Source: an uncultured Lachnospiraceae bacterium
Lineage (GTDB): Bacteria > Bacillota > Clostridia > Lachnospirales > Lachnospiraceae
Assembly: GCA_910584965.1 (NCBI GenBank)
Contig: CAJUDZ010000025.1
Location: forward strand, 1-49,943
Direction: 5' to 3'
DNA length: 49,943 nt
Numbering within the stretch: the first letter of the stretch is position 1; each line of letters opens with the position of its first letter. Positions 16,548-24,434 of the stretch are shown piece by piece. Below the pieces are notes generated by a model, which did no database searches, was not told the origin of the DNA, and saw only the letters and a list, made by a program, of their open reading frames with translations. A program made the position numbers and the translations under genes.

Positions 16548-17090
16548 ATGTCACGTATAGGAAGAATGCCAATCGCGATTCCCGCAGGTGTTACTGTGGA
16601 GGTTGCAGAAAATAATAAAGTGACTGTAAAAGGTCCAAAAGGAACACTTGAGAGAGTGCTTCCTTCCGAGATGGAAATCAAAGTGGAAGGCGCAGAAGTT
16701 CTTGTATGCAGACCGAACGACTTAAAGAAAATGAAATCTTTACACGGACTGACAAGGACATTGATTCACAACATGGTTGTCGGTGTTACTGATGGATTTG
16801 AGAAGAAACTGGAAGTGAACGGTGTTGGTTACAGGGCATCCAAATCAGGCAAGGTACTGACGCTGAATCTGGGATATTCCCATCCGGTTGAGATGACTGA
16901 TCCGGAAGGTATCGAGACTGTTATGGAAGGTCAGAATGTCATCATCGTGAAAGGTATTGATAAAGAAAAAGTTGGCCAATTCGCTGCTGAAATCAGAGAT
17001 AAGAGAAGACCGGAACCTTATAAGGGCAAAGGTATTAAATATGCTGATGAAACGATCAGACGTAAAGTTGGTAAGACTGGTAAGAAATAA
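16548..17090 (+). CDS. rplF: 50S ribosomal protein L6
   Basis: A 180-residue L6 with two related domains: SRIGRMPIAIPAGVTV at the start and the signature RDKRRPEPYKGKGIKY at the end. L6 stands near the factor-binding site. AGGAGGG precedes the ATG. The 301-bp gap before it is occupied by hairpins. Confidence 0.97.
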   Translation: MSRIGRMPIAIPAGVTVEVAENNKVTVKGPKGTLERVLPSEMEIKVEGAEVLVCRPNDLKKMKSLHGLTRTLIHNMVVGVTDGFEKKLEVNGVGYRASKSGKVLTLNLGYSHPVEMTDPEGIETVMEGQNVIIVKGIDKEKVGQFAAEIRDKRRPEPYKGKGIKYADETIRRKVGKTGKK

Positions 17091-17110
17091 AAGATAAGGA
17101 GAGTATGAAA

Positions 17111-17479
17111 ATGGTTAGTAAAGAATCGAGACAAAAAGTTCGTGTAAAAAAGCATAGAAGAATGCGTAACCATTTAAGCGGTACTGCGCAGAGACCACGC
17201 TTGGCTGTATTCAGAAGTAATAATCATATGTATGCTCAAATTATTGACGATACAGTTGGAAACACTCTGGTTGCGGCATCTACCCTTGAAAAAGAGGTAA
17301 AGGCTGAGCTGGAAAAGACCAATAACGTTGATGCGGCGGCATATTTAGGAACGGTAATTGCTAAGAGAGCAATTGAAAAAGGTATCAGTACAGTTGTTTT
17401 TGACAGAGGCGGCTTTATATACCAGGGAAAAATTGCAGCATTAGCTGATGCAGCCAGAGAAGCTGGATTAGAATTCTAG
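17111..17479 (+). CDS. rplR: 50S ribosomal protein L18
   Basis: A 122-residue L18 with RVKKHRRMRNHLSGTAQRPR and the DRGGFIYQGKIAALADAARE end. It carries 5S rRNA into the large subunit with L5. Two ATGs stand close together; the one at 17111 is 9 nt from AAGGAG, the other (17105) only 3, so I use 17111. Confidence 0.95.
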   Translation: MVSKESRQKVRVKKHRRMRNHLSGTAQRPRLAVFRSNNHMYAQIIDDTVGNTLVAASTLEKEVKAELEKTNNVDAAAYLGTVIAKRAIEKGISTVVFDRGGFIYQGKIAALADAAREAGLEF

Positions 17480-17497
17480 GGAGGGAGACAAAATCAC

Positions 17498-18007
17498 ATG
17501 AGACATACAATCATTGATGCCAGCCAGTTGGAACTGACTGAAAAAGTTGTAACTATCAAACGTGTTACTAAGGTTGTAAAGGGTGGTCGTAACTTCCGTT
17601 TCACAGCATTGGTAGTAGTTGGAGATGGCAACGGACATGTAGGCGCCGGACTTGGAAAGGCAACTGAAATTCCGGAGGCTATCCGTAAAGGAAAAGAAGA
17701 CGCAATCAAGAAACTCGTTTCGGTTGCGCTCGACCCGAACCACAGTATTACACATGATTTTATCGGACAGTTTGGTTCCGCATCTGTTCTGCTCAAGAGA
17801 GCTCCGGAAGGTACCGGTATCATCGCAGGCGGTCCTGCCCGTATCGTATGCGAGCTTGCAGGTATTTCCAATATCCGTACAAAATCTTTGGGATCTAACA
17901 ACAAACAGAACGTTGTACTTGCAACGATCGCAGGCCTGCGCCAGTTAAAGACTCCTGAAGAAGTGGCTAAGAACCGCGGAAAATCTGTTGAAGAGGTTAT
18001 GTCTTAA
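17498..18007 (+). CDS. rpsE: 30S ribosomal protein S5
   Basis: A 169-residue S5 with RVTKVVKGGRNFRFTALVVV and the GIIAGGPARIVCELAGI segment. S5 guards decoding accuracy and the mRNA entry helicase. AGGGAGG lies upstream, 18 bp after rplR. Confidence 0.97.
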   Translation: MRHTIIDASQLELTEKVVTIKRVTKVVKGGRNFRFTALVVVGDGNGHVGAGLGKATEIPEAIRKGKEDAIKKLVSVALDPNHSITHDFIGQFGSASVLLKRAPEGTGIIAGGPARIVCELAGISNIRTKSLGSNNKQNVVLATIAGLRQLKTPEEVAKNRGKSVEEVMS

Positions 18008-18055
18008 AGCAAAGGTCAGATTGCAGAAGACTGAGAAAGGAGCAGGGATATCAAA

Positions 18056-18244
18056 ATGGCAGCAGAAAAAACGTTAAAAATAACATTAGTGAAATCGACG
18101 ATCGGCCAGATTCCAAAAGCAAAAGCGACTATCACAGCTATGGGGCTCAGAAAGATAGGGCAGACTGTTGAATTACCGGATAATGGCGCTACGCGTGGCC
18201 AGATTCAGAGAGTAAGACATATGGTCAGAGTAGAAGAAGCATAA
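18056..18244 (+). CDS. rpmD: 50S ribosomal protein L30
   Basis: A 62-residue L30 with LKITLVKSTIGQIPKAKATI and GLRKIGQTVELPDN. Normal size. AAAGGAGC precedes it. Confidence 0.96.
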   Translation: MAAEKTLKITLVKSTIGQIPKAKATITAMGLRKIGQTVELPDNGATRGQIQRVRHMVRVEEA

Positions 18245-18278
18245 TCGGATATTTCATAGAGAAAGGAGCATGGTTAGC

Positions 18279-18719
18279 ATGGAATTATCAAATTTAAGAC
18301 CTGCAGAAGGTTCCAAGCACAGTGATAATTTTAGAAGAGGCCGCGGACATGGTTCGGGCAACGGCAAGACAGCCGGCAAGGGACATAAGGGTCAGAAAGC
18401 CCGTTCCGGAGCACCGAGAATCGGTTTTGAAGGTGGTCAGATGCCGTTATACAGACGTATTCCAAAGAGAGGGTTCAAATGCAGAAACTCTAAGGAGATC
18501 GTTGCAATTAACCTGAGCGCGCTGGAGGTATTTGACAACGGCGCTACGGTTGACGTGAAAGCGTTACTGGAAAAAGGAATTATTAAAAATCCTCGTGATG
18601 GCGTAAAAATCCTTGGAAACGGAGAATTGACCAAAAAACTCGATGTGAAGGTAAATGCGTACAGCGCATCCGCAAAAGAAAAGATCGAGGCAATTGGTGG
18701 AACAACAGAGGTGATGTAA
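18279..18719 (+). CDS. rplO: 50S ribosomal protein L15
   Basis: A 146-residue L15 with the glycine-rich start NFRRGRGHGSGNGKTAGKGH and the PLYRRIPKRGF segment. I use the ATG at 18279; that at 18270 lies only 2 nt from AGGAG. The stop overlaps the secY start by one base (TAATG). Confidence 0.96.
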   Translation: MELSNLRPAEGSKHSDNFRRGRGHGSGNGKTAGKGHKGQKARSGAPRIGFEGGQMPLYRRIPKRGFKCRNSKEIVAINLSALEVFDNGATVDVKALLEKGIIKNPRDGVKILGNGELTKKLDVKVNAYSASAKEKIEAIGGTTEVM

Positions 18720-20032
18720 TGTTTACAACCCTAAAAAATGCTTTTAAGATCAAAGAATTAAGAAAGAAAATCTTTTTTACTTTCGCGATGTTAGTTGTGA
18801 TCCGTCTCGGATCACAGCTTCCGGTTCCCGGTGTTGACAGGACCTATTTTGCACGGTGGTTCGAACAGCAGACCGGAGATGCGTTTAACTTCTTCAATGC
18901 GTTTACGGGCGGTTCTTTTCTCAGAATGTCCGTTCTTGCATTAAATATTACGCCGTATATTACTTCTTCCATCATTATGCAGCTTTTGACGATTGCAATT
19001 CCGAAGCTGGAAGAAATGCAGCGTGACGGAGAAGACGGAAGAAAGAAGATCGCGTCCATCACCCGTTATGTAACGGTCGGGCTTTCTTTGATTGAGTCAT
19101 CGGCTATGGCGATTGGTTTTGGCCGTCAGGGACTTCTTGAGACGTATAACGTATTCAGTATCCTTACGGTTGTTGCAGCCTTGACAGCAGGTAGTGCATT
19201 CCTGATGTGGATTGGCGAAAGAATCACCGAAAACGGCGTAGGAAACGGCATTTCTATTGTCCTGACAATCAATATTATTTCCCGTGTGCCTGCGGATATA
19301 ACGGCTTTATTCGAGCAGTTTGTTTTCGGAAAATCAATTGCGAAGGCAGTTGTGGCAGCTTTGATTATTCTTGCAATTATTATCGGGATGGTTATTCTTG
19401 TCATTATATTAAATGGCGGCGTCAGAAAAATCCCGGTTCAGTACGCGAAAAAGGTACAGGGCAGAAAAATGGTCGGCGGACAGTCCACGAACATTCCGCT
19501 GAAAGTAAATACTTCCGGCGTTATCCCTGTTATCTTTGCATCTTCCCTGATGCAGCTTCCGGTAATTGTCTGTTCTTTTTTCAATATCAATGGAACAGGC
19601 TTCTGGGGAGAGATTTTGAAAGGATTGAATTCATCTTACTGGTGTAATCCGCACCAGCCTGTATATTCAATCGGTCTGGTTGTATATGTGGCAATGGTTA
19701 TCGCCTTTGCATACTTCTATACTTCCATTACGTTTAATCCCCTTGAAATAGCCGACAACATGAAGCGTCAGGGCGGGTTTATTCCGGGAATCAGACCCGG
19801 AAAGCCGACCAGCGATTATCTGACGAAGATTTTAAATTATATTGTCTTCATCGGCGCTGTCGGACTGACAATCGTATGCGTTGTGCCTTATTTCTTTAAC
19901 GGTATCTTCGGTGCGAGCGTATCCTTTGGCGGAACGAGCCTGATCATTATCGTGAGCGTTGTTCTCGAAACGATCAAACAGATCGAATCTCAGATGATGG
20001 TTCGGAATTATAAAGGATTTTTAAACGACTGA
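18719..20032 (+). CDS. secY: Protein translocase channel subunit SecY
   Basis: A 437-residue membrane protein with ten hydrophobic segments. It has the N-terminal RKKIFFTFAMLVVIRLGSQL helix, the GGSFLRMSVLALNITPYITS plug/TM2 region and the cytoplasmic loop FNPLEIADNMKRQGGFIPGI. It forms the SecYEG channel. It is coupled to rplO by overlap, and its stop codon touches a repeat element that may slow or end transcription before adk. Confidence 0.97.
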   Translation: MFTTLKNAFKIKELRKKIFFTFAMLVVIRLGSQLPVPGVDRTYFARWFEQQTGDAFNFFNAFTGGSFLRMSVLALNITPYITSSIIMQLLTIAIPKLEEMQRDGEDGRKKIASITRYVTVGLSLIESSAMAIGFGRQGLLETYNVFSILTVVAALTAGSAFLMWIGERITENGVGNGISIVLTINIISRVPADITALFEQFVFGKSIAKAVVAALIILAIIIGMVILVIILNGGVRKIPVQYAKKVQGRKMVGGQSTNIPLKVNTSGVIPVIFASSLMQLPVIVCSFFNINGTGFWGEILKGLNSSYWCNPHQPVYSIGLVVYVAMVIAFAYFYTSITFNPLEIADNMKRQGGFIPGIRPGKPTSDYLTKILNYIVFIGAVGLTIVCVVPYFFNGIFGASVSFGGTSLIIIVSVVLETIKQIESQMMVRNYKGFLND

Positions 20033-20193
20033 CGCAAAAAGATGTTCTAAGTCAAACACGAAAAGATGTTCTGAAGACTAACGCAAAAAGATGTTCTAAG
20101 ACTCCGCATCAGGGGATGCGGCGCCTAAGAACATCCAGCTGTCGTATAAACGACAGCTTTTTGCGTGGAAGAATCGCTAAAGGCGATTCTTCC
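20032..20193 (+). repeat. Family A element, copy 6 (secY-adk gap), with tandem arm copies
   Basis: The 20-nt arm ACGCAAAAAGATGTTCTAAG occurs at 20032-20051, in altered form at 20057-20076 and again at 20081-20100. The third copy folds with ACATC and CTTTTTGCGT (ending 20166) around two internal hairpins: CCGCATC/GATGCGG (20104-20121) and an 8-bp AGCTGTCG/CGACAGCT (20137-20158). This gives a three-way junction. A perfect 11-bp mini hairpin follows (GGAAGAATCGC/GCGATTCTTCC, 20167-20193), as in the other family A elements. Confidence 0.75.
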
Positions 20194-20197
20194 TGTA

Positions 20198-20226
20198 TTG
20201 CATAAGTTATATTAATTATATATAGA
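20198..20226 (+). promoter_or_regulatory. Possible adk-map promoter
   Basis: TTGCAT (20198-20203), 17 bp, TATAGA (20221-20226) in an AT-rich stretch after the secY hairpins. It would give a short leader of about 80 nt before adk. Confidence 0.45.
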
Positions 20227-20315
20227 AAGAATATATTACAAATTAATTAGTTTTTTTGAGAATGAAACAGGTGTATTTGCATTTTTTGCAGGGAAAAGGC
20301 TGGGGAGATAAGACT

Positions 20316-20957
20316 ATGAAAATTATTATGCTGGGGGCGCCGGGAGCCGGAAAGGGCACACAGGCGCAGATGATCGCTGATAAATATGGAATACCTCATA
20401 TTTCGACAGGGGATATTTTCAGAGAAAATGTAAAAAACGGCACGGAGCTTGGCATGGAGGCCAAAAAATATATGGATCAGGGCGAACTCGTCCCCGATGA
20501 GCTGACAGTCAGAATCCTGCTCGACAGAGTGGCACAGGATGACTGTAAGAATGGTTATGTGCTGGATGGTTTTCCGAGAACGATTCCGCAGGCGAAAGTT
20601 CTGGATAAAGCCATTAAAGAACTTGGCGACAAGATTGATTATGCAATTGATGTAGAAGTACCGGATGAGAATATTATCAGGAGAATGTCGGGAAGACGTG
20701 CCTGCCTTTCATGCGGCGCTACTTTTCATATAGAACATGTTCCGCCCAAACAGGAGGGAATCTGTGACAGATGCGGCAAAGAACTGATTTTGCGCGATGA
20801 CGATAAGGAAGAAACGGTAAAGAACCGCCTTGATGTTTATCACAAACAGACACAGCCTCTGATCGAGTATTATACGGGACAGAATATATTAAAGACGGTT
20901 GACGGAACGGCAGATATGATGGATGTATTTACTGCCATTACGGATATTCTCGGTTAA
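20316..20957 (+). CDS. adk: Adenylate kinase (zinc LID type)
   Basis: A 213-residue kinase that converts AMP and ATP to two ADP. P-loop GAPGAGKGTQ is at residues 7-16, the NMP-binding part has TGDIFRE, and DGFPRT is present. The LID carries CLSC and CDRC, a four-cysteine zinc site seen in Gram-positive long-form enzymes. The start at 20316 follows GGGGAG; an open frame to 20256 adds a tail foreign to the family. Confidence 0.97.
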   Translation: MKIIMLGAPGAGKGTQAQMIADKYGIPHISTGDIFRENVKNGTELGMEAKKYMDQGELVPDELTVRILLDRVAQDDCKNGYVLDGFPRTIPQAKVLDKAIKELGDKIDYAIDVEVPDENIIRRMSGRRACLSCGATFHIEHVPPKQEGICDRCGKELILRDDDKEETVKNRLDVYHKQTQPLIEYYTGQNILKTVDGTADMMDVFTAITDILG

Positions 20958-20981
20958 ATTTCCAGGAAAGGCGTGGCTAAG

Positions 20982-21737
20982 ATGGCTGTTACAATTAAAT
21001 CTGCCAGAGAGATCGCTTTGATGAGGGAAGCGGGAAGGCTGCTCGGCATCGTACACGAAGAACTTGGCAAGGCGATTCATCCGGGTATGTCTACGAAAGA
21101 CATAGATAAACTTGGAGAAGAACTGATCAGGAGCTTTGGCTGTACGCCCAATTTCCTGCATTATCAGGGATATCCGGCCTCGATCTGCGTATCCGTAAAT
21201 GACGAAGTTGTGCACGGTATTCCCCATGAAGATCATATATTAAAAGAGGGCGATATCGTCAGTCTTGACGCGGGCCTGATTTATAAGGGATATCATTCGG
21301 ACGCCGCAAGGACACACTGTGTCGGTAAAGTCAGCCCGGAAGCGGAAAAATTAATTGCCGTAACGAAGCAGAGTTTTTTTGAGGGGATTAAAAACGCAAA
21401 AGCCGGCAATCATCTTTATGATATTTCCAATGCGATTGACGCTTACGTCTCTTCGTACGGTTATGGAATCGTAACGGCGCTTGTGGGACACGGTATCGGA
21501 ACGAAACTCCATGAAGAACCGCAGATCCCGAATTTTGCACAGAGACGGAGGGGTGTACGCTTACAGCCGGGAATGACGCTCGCCATAGAACCGATGATCA
21601 ATATGGGGACTGCGGAGGTTGAGTGGCTGGATGATGACTGGACGGTTGTAACGGCCGACGGAGCGTATTCCGCGCATTACGAAAATACGGTGCTGATTAC
21701 CGATGGCGAACCGGAAATCCTGACACTTCCCATATAG
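20982..21737 (+). CDS. map: Methionine aminopeptidase type I
   Basis: A 251-residue peptidase that removes the initiator methionine. The five metal ligands can be placed in SLDAG, SDAARTH, GHGIG, AIEPM and HYENTV. I use the ATG at 20982, 10 nt after AGGAAAGG; a GTG at 20973 is too close to it. It follows adk at 24 bp, the standard order in this operon. Confidence 0.96.
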   Translation: MAVTIKSAREIALMREAGRLLGIVHEELGKAIHPGMSTKDIDKLGEELIRSFGCTPNFLHYQGYPASICVSVNDEVVHGIPHEDHILKEGDIVSLDAGLIYKGYHSDAARTHCVGKVSPEAEKLIAVTKQSFFEGIKNAKAGNHLYDISNAIDAYVSSYGYGIVTALVGHGIGTKLHEEPQIPNFAQRRRGVRLQPGMTLAIEPMINMGTAEVEWLDDDWTVVTADGAYSAHYENTVLITDGEPEILTLPI

Positions 21738-21758
21738 AGCCGAAAAGAAAGGAATGGG

Positions 21759-22028
21759 TTGGAAATGACAGGAATGCTTGCCAGTTCGAAAGCTGGGCAC
21801 GACAAAAAAACGGTTTATGTCATAATAAAGGAAGAAACGGAATATGTATATTTGGCTGACGGCAGACTGAAAACACTGGAAAAGCCAAAGAAAAAGAATA
21901 AAAAACATATTCAGATTATAAAGAAATATCCGGAACCGGAATTTCCGGAGCGGGTAAAGGCCGGACAGACAGATGATGCGGAAATCCGGAGAGTACTGGA
22001 ACAGTACAGGAAGAGTATCACAAAGTAA
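21759..22028 (+). CDS. KOW-domain RNA-binding protein, L14e-like
   Basis: An 89-residue basic protein. SKAGHDKKTVYVII marks a KOW motif, and LADGRLKTLEKPKKKNKKHI continues the L14e-like fold. Small proteins of this kind lie between map and infA in many Clostridia; their function is not settled, though ribosome or RNA binding is likely. Start uncertain: TTG at 21759 stands 5 nt from AAAGGA, ATG at 21765 stands 11 nt away. Confidence 0.85.
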   Translation: MEMTGMLASSKAGHDKKTVYVIIKEETEYVYLADGRLKTLEKPKKKNKKHIQIIKKYPEPEFPERVKAGQTDDAEIRRVLEQYRKSITK

Positions 22029-22044
22029 AAACAGGAGGTAACAG

Positions 22045-22263
22045 ATGTCGAAAGCCGATGTGATTGAAATTGAAGGAACAGTGATTGAAAAGTTACCCAA
22101 TACCATGTTTCAGGTTGAACTGGAAAACGGGCATGTCGTATTGGCACATATAAGCGGTAAGCTTCGTCAGAATTTTATCCGAATCTTACCCGGTGACAAA
22201 GTAACTTTGGAGTTGTCCCCTTATGACCTTTCCAAAGGAAGAATTATCTGGCGTGATAAATAA
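22045..22263 (+). CDS. infA: Translation initiation factor IF-1
   Basis: A 72-residue OB-fold protein of exact family length, with KADVIEIEGTVIEKLPN and the ISGKLRQNFIRILPGDKV core. It blocks the A site during initiation. CAGGAGGT precedes the ATG. Confidence 0.97.
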   Translation: MSKADVIEIEGTVIEKLPNTMFQVELENGHVVLAHISGKLRQNFIRILPGDKVTLELSPYDLSKGRIIWRDK

Positions 22264-22270
22264 AAGGGTC

Positions 22271-22299
22271 TTGCAAACTGGATAGCTCTATGTTATAAT
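22271..22299 (+). promoter_or_regulatory. Internal promoter before rpmJ (alpha operon)
   Basis: TTGCAA (22271-22276), exactly 17 bp, TATAAT (22294-22299), with TG one base before the -10 (extended -10). This is one of the best promoters in the window and should drive rpmJ-rpsM-rpsK-rpsD-rpoA-rplQ. Confidence 0.75.
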
Positions 22300-22332
22300 G
22301 TAAAACGGTCTTTTTTGAAAGGAGGGTTTAAC

Positions 22333-22446
22333 ATGAAGGTTAGATCATCAGTAAAACCGATTTGCGAGAAATGCAAAGTCATTAGAAGAAAAGGAAAGAT
22401 CAGAATTATCTGTGAAAATCCGAAACACAAACAGGTACAAGGTTAA
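22333..22446 (+). CDS. rpmJ: 50S ribosomal protein L36
   Basis: A 37-residue L36: MKVRSSVKPICEKC start, three cysteines (11, 14, 27) and H32 for zinc. AAAGGAGGG precedes the ATG. It is small but unmistakable and in its normal place between infA and rpsM. Confidence 0.97.
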   Translation: MKVRSSVKPICEKCKVIRRKGKIRIICENPKHKQVQG

Positions 22447-22773
22447 TCCCGGATATTTTTATCAGCTCAGGTATTGATAAAAAGGGGTTCTTGTCCAACT
22501 GATTATGAGCGGCTGCAGTATTATTTCTTCATAAAATGGTACTGATTATAATAGATGGAAGAGCCTTAAGGAGATTACTTTTTGATACCACATGTTTGGA
22601 AAGGCCGGACGCAGGTTCGGCTGGGCTAAGTTGAAAATCGAGGATTTTCAACTGCGAGTTTGTACATCCGTACAAACATCGCGGGTTTGAGAAACATTGT
22701 ATTTATAACTTGCCCCAATCAATTAGTAGTAGAAAGTGCAGCTTTGCTGTACGGAAAAATGGAGGAAACGTAA
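22447..22773 (+). other. rpmJ-rpsM gap with family B hairpins
   Basis: 327 bp without a gene. Near 22546 a TATAAT-like sequence (GATTATAATAG) lacks a clear -35. At 22629-22653 AGTTGAAAATC pairs perfectly with GATTTTCAACT over a 3-nt loop. Next, GTTTGTAC/GTACAAAC (22658-22677) make a second perfect 8-bp hairpin, followed by GCGGGTTTG. This is copy 3 of family B. Confidence 0.55.
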
Positions 22774-23142
22774 ATGGCTCGTATTGCTGGTATTGATTTA
22801 CCCAGAGAAAAACGTGTAGAGATTGGTTTGACTTATATTTATGGTATCGGCAGGGTAAGTTCAAACAAAATTCTGGAAGCAGCAAATGTAAATCCTGACA
22901 CTCGTGTCAGAGAATTGACGGATGATGAAGTGAAAAGAATTGCCGAAGTGATCGAAAAAGATTACATGGTAGAAGGTGATCTGAGAAGAGAGATCGCGTT
23001 GAACATCAAGAGACTTCAGGAGATCGGATGTTACAGAGGTATCCGTCACAGGAAAGGGCTTCCTGTCCGCGGTCAGAAGACTAAGACAAACGCGAGAACG
23101 AGAAAGGGCCCGAAGCGTACAGTAGCAAATAAGAAGAAATAA
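22774..23142 (+). CDS. rpsM: 30S ribosomal protein S13
   Basis: A 122-residue S13 with MARIAGIDLPREKRVEIGLTYI and the basic tail RGQKTKTNARTRKGPKRT that contacts P-site tRNA. GGAGGAAACGTAA precedes the ATG. Confidence 0.97.
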   Translation: MARIAGIDLPREKRVEIGLTYIYGIGRVSSNKILEAANVNPDTRVRELTDDEVKRIAEVIEKDYMVEGDLRREIALNIKRLQEIGCYRGIRHRKGLPVRGQKTKTNARTRKGPKRTVANKKK

Positions 23143-23169
23143 TTATATGAGAAAGTAGGTTAGTTTATT

Positions 23170-23565
23170 ATGGCTAAAAAAGTTGCAAAGAAAGTAACAA
23201 AAAAGCGTGTAAAGAAAAACGTTGAACATGGACAGGCACATATCCAGTCTTCTTTTAACAATACAATCGTTACCCTGACGGATAACGAAGGTAATGCGTT
23301 GAGCTGGGCAAGCGCCGGCGGTCTTGGTTTTAGAGGTTCAAGGAAATCTACTCCATATGCGGCACAGATGGCGGCTGAAACAGCGACCAAAGCAGCGTTA
23401 ATTCATGGTTTGAAAACAGTTGACGTTATGGTTAAAGGACCGGGTTCGGGACGTGAAGCGGCGATTCGTGCATTGCAGGCATGCGGTCTGGAAGTAACCA
23501 GCATCCGTGACGTAACGCCTGTACCCCATAACGGATGCCGGCCTCCTAAGAGACGCCGCGTCTAA
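23170..23565 (+). CDS. rpsK: 30S ribosomal protein S11
   Basis: A 131-residue S11 with a lysine-rich N-terminus, GQAHIQSSFNNTIVTLTDN and the GCRPPKRRRV end. It forms the platform with S6/S18. It starts 28 bp after rpsM. Confidence 0.97.
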   Translation: MAKKVAKKVTKKRVKKNVEHGQAHIQSSFNNTIVTLTDNEGNALSWASAGGLGFRGSRKSTPYAAQMAAETATKAALIHGLKTVDVMVKGPGSGREAAIRALQACGLEVTSIRDVTPVPHNGCRPPKRRRV

Positions 23566-23571
23566 CAAAAT

Positions 23572-23657
23572 AGAATGTCGAGCAATGGCTCGTCAATCTA
23601 ACAGAATGCCGAGCAATGGCTCGTCAATCTGTGAAAGATTTGCGGTGCAAATCTTTC
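23572..23657 (+). repeat. Tandem 31-nt repeat and perfect hairpin (rpsK-rpsD gap)
   Basis: Two near-identical 28-nt units (23572-23599, 23603-23630; period 31) each contain CGAGC-aatg-GCTCG. A perfect 11-bp hairpin follows, GAAAGATTTGC/GCAAATCTTTC (23633-23657), built like the family A mini hairpins. The rest of the gap to 23801 shows no frame. Confidence 0.7.
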
Positions 23658-23801
23658 GATGTATTGAAGTATATTATGATGTGTTAAGAAACTCGTTGGA
23701 GGAAAGTATTGTCCGTATACGGGCGGTATTGTAAACAACAGGTTTTACCTGTATGGTAAAATTTTGAAGCAGAGGCAGCCCCTCTCGGAAAGGAGCCAGA
23801 C

Positions 23802-24395
23802 ATGGCAGTAAACAGAGTTCCTGTATTAAAAAGATGCAGATCCCTCGATTTAGATCCTACATTTTTAGGATATGACAAAAAATCAAACAGAACATCCGCA
23901 AGAGCAGGTAAGAAGGTCAGTGAGTACGGTCTTCAGTTAAGAGAAAAACAGAAAGCAAAATTTATCTATGGCGTACTGGAGAAGCCCTTCAGAAATTATT
24001 ATAAGAGGGCTGAGAGAATGAAAGGCATGACCGGTGAAAACCTGATGGTTATGCTGGAGAGCAGACTGGACAGCGTTGTTTTCAGAATGGGTTTTGCGAG
24101 AACAAGAAGAGAAGCAAGACAGATCGTTGGTCATAAACATTTCCTTGTAAACGGCAAGACTGTCAGCATTCCCTCTTACCAGATCAAAGCCGGTGATGTG
24201 ATCGAAGTGAAAGAAAAAGCAAGATCTTTGCAAAGATATAAAGATATCCTCGAAATAACCGGTGGAAGACTGGTTCCGGAATGGATGGAAGTTGATCAGG
24301 AAGCCATGAAAGGAACTGTAAAATATCTTCCTTCAAGAGAGATGATCGATGTTCCCGTTGACGAGATGCTTATCGTCGAATTGTACTCCAAATAA
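23802..24395 (+). CDS. rpsD: 30S ribosomal protein S4
   Basis: A 197-residue S4. It lacks the N-terminal zinc cysteines. The S4 RNA-binding domain is clear: LESRLDSVVFRMGFARTRRE and the VNGKTVSIPSYQI loop. S4 starts 30S assembly; in several bacteria it represses the alpha operon. AAAGGAGCC precedes the ATG. Confidence 0.96.
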   Translation: MAVNRVPVLKRCRSLDLDPTFLGYDKKSNRTSARAGKKVSEYGLQLREKQKAKFIYGVLEKPFRNYYKRAERMKGMTGENLMVMLESRLDSVVFRMGFARTRREARQIVGHKHFLVNGKTVSIPSYQIKAGDVIEVKEKARSLQRYKDILEITGGRLVPEWMEVDQEAMKGTVKYLPSREMIDVPVDEMLIVELYSK

Positions 24396-24434
24396 TAAGG
24401 TTTAACGTGATTTTTCGTAAAGGAGGGTATTGCG

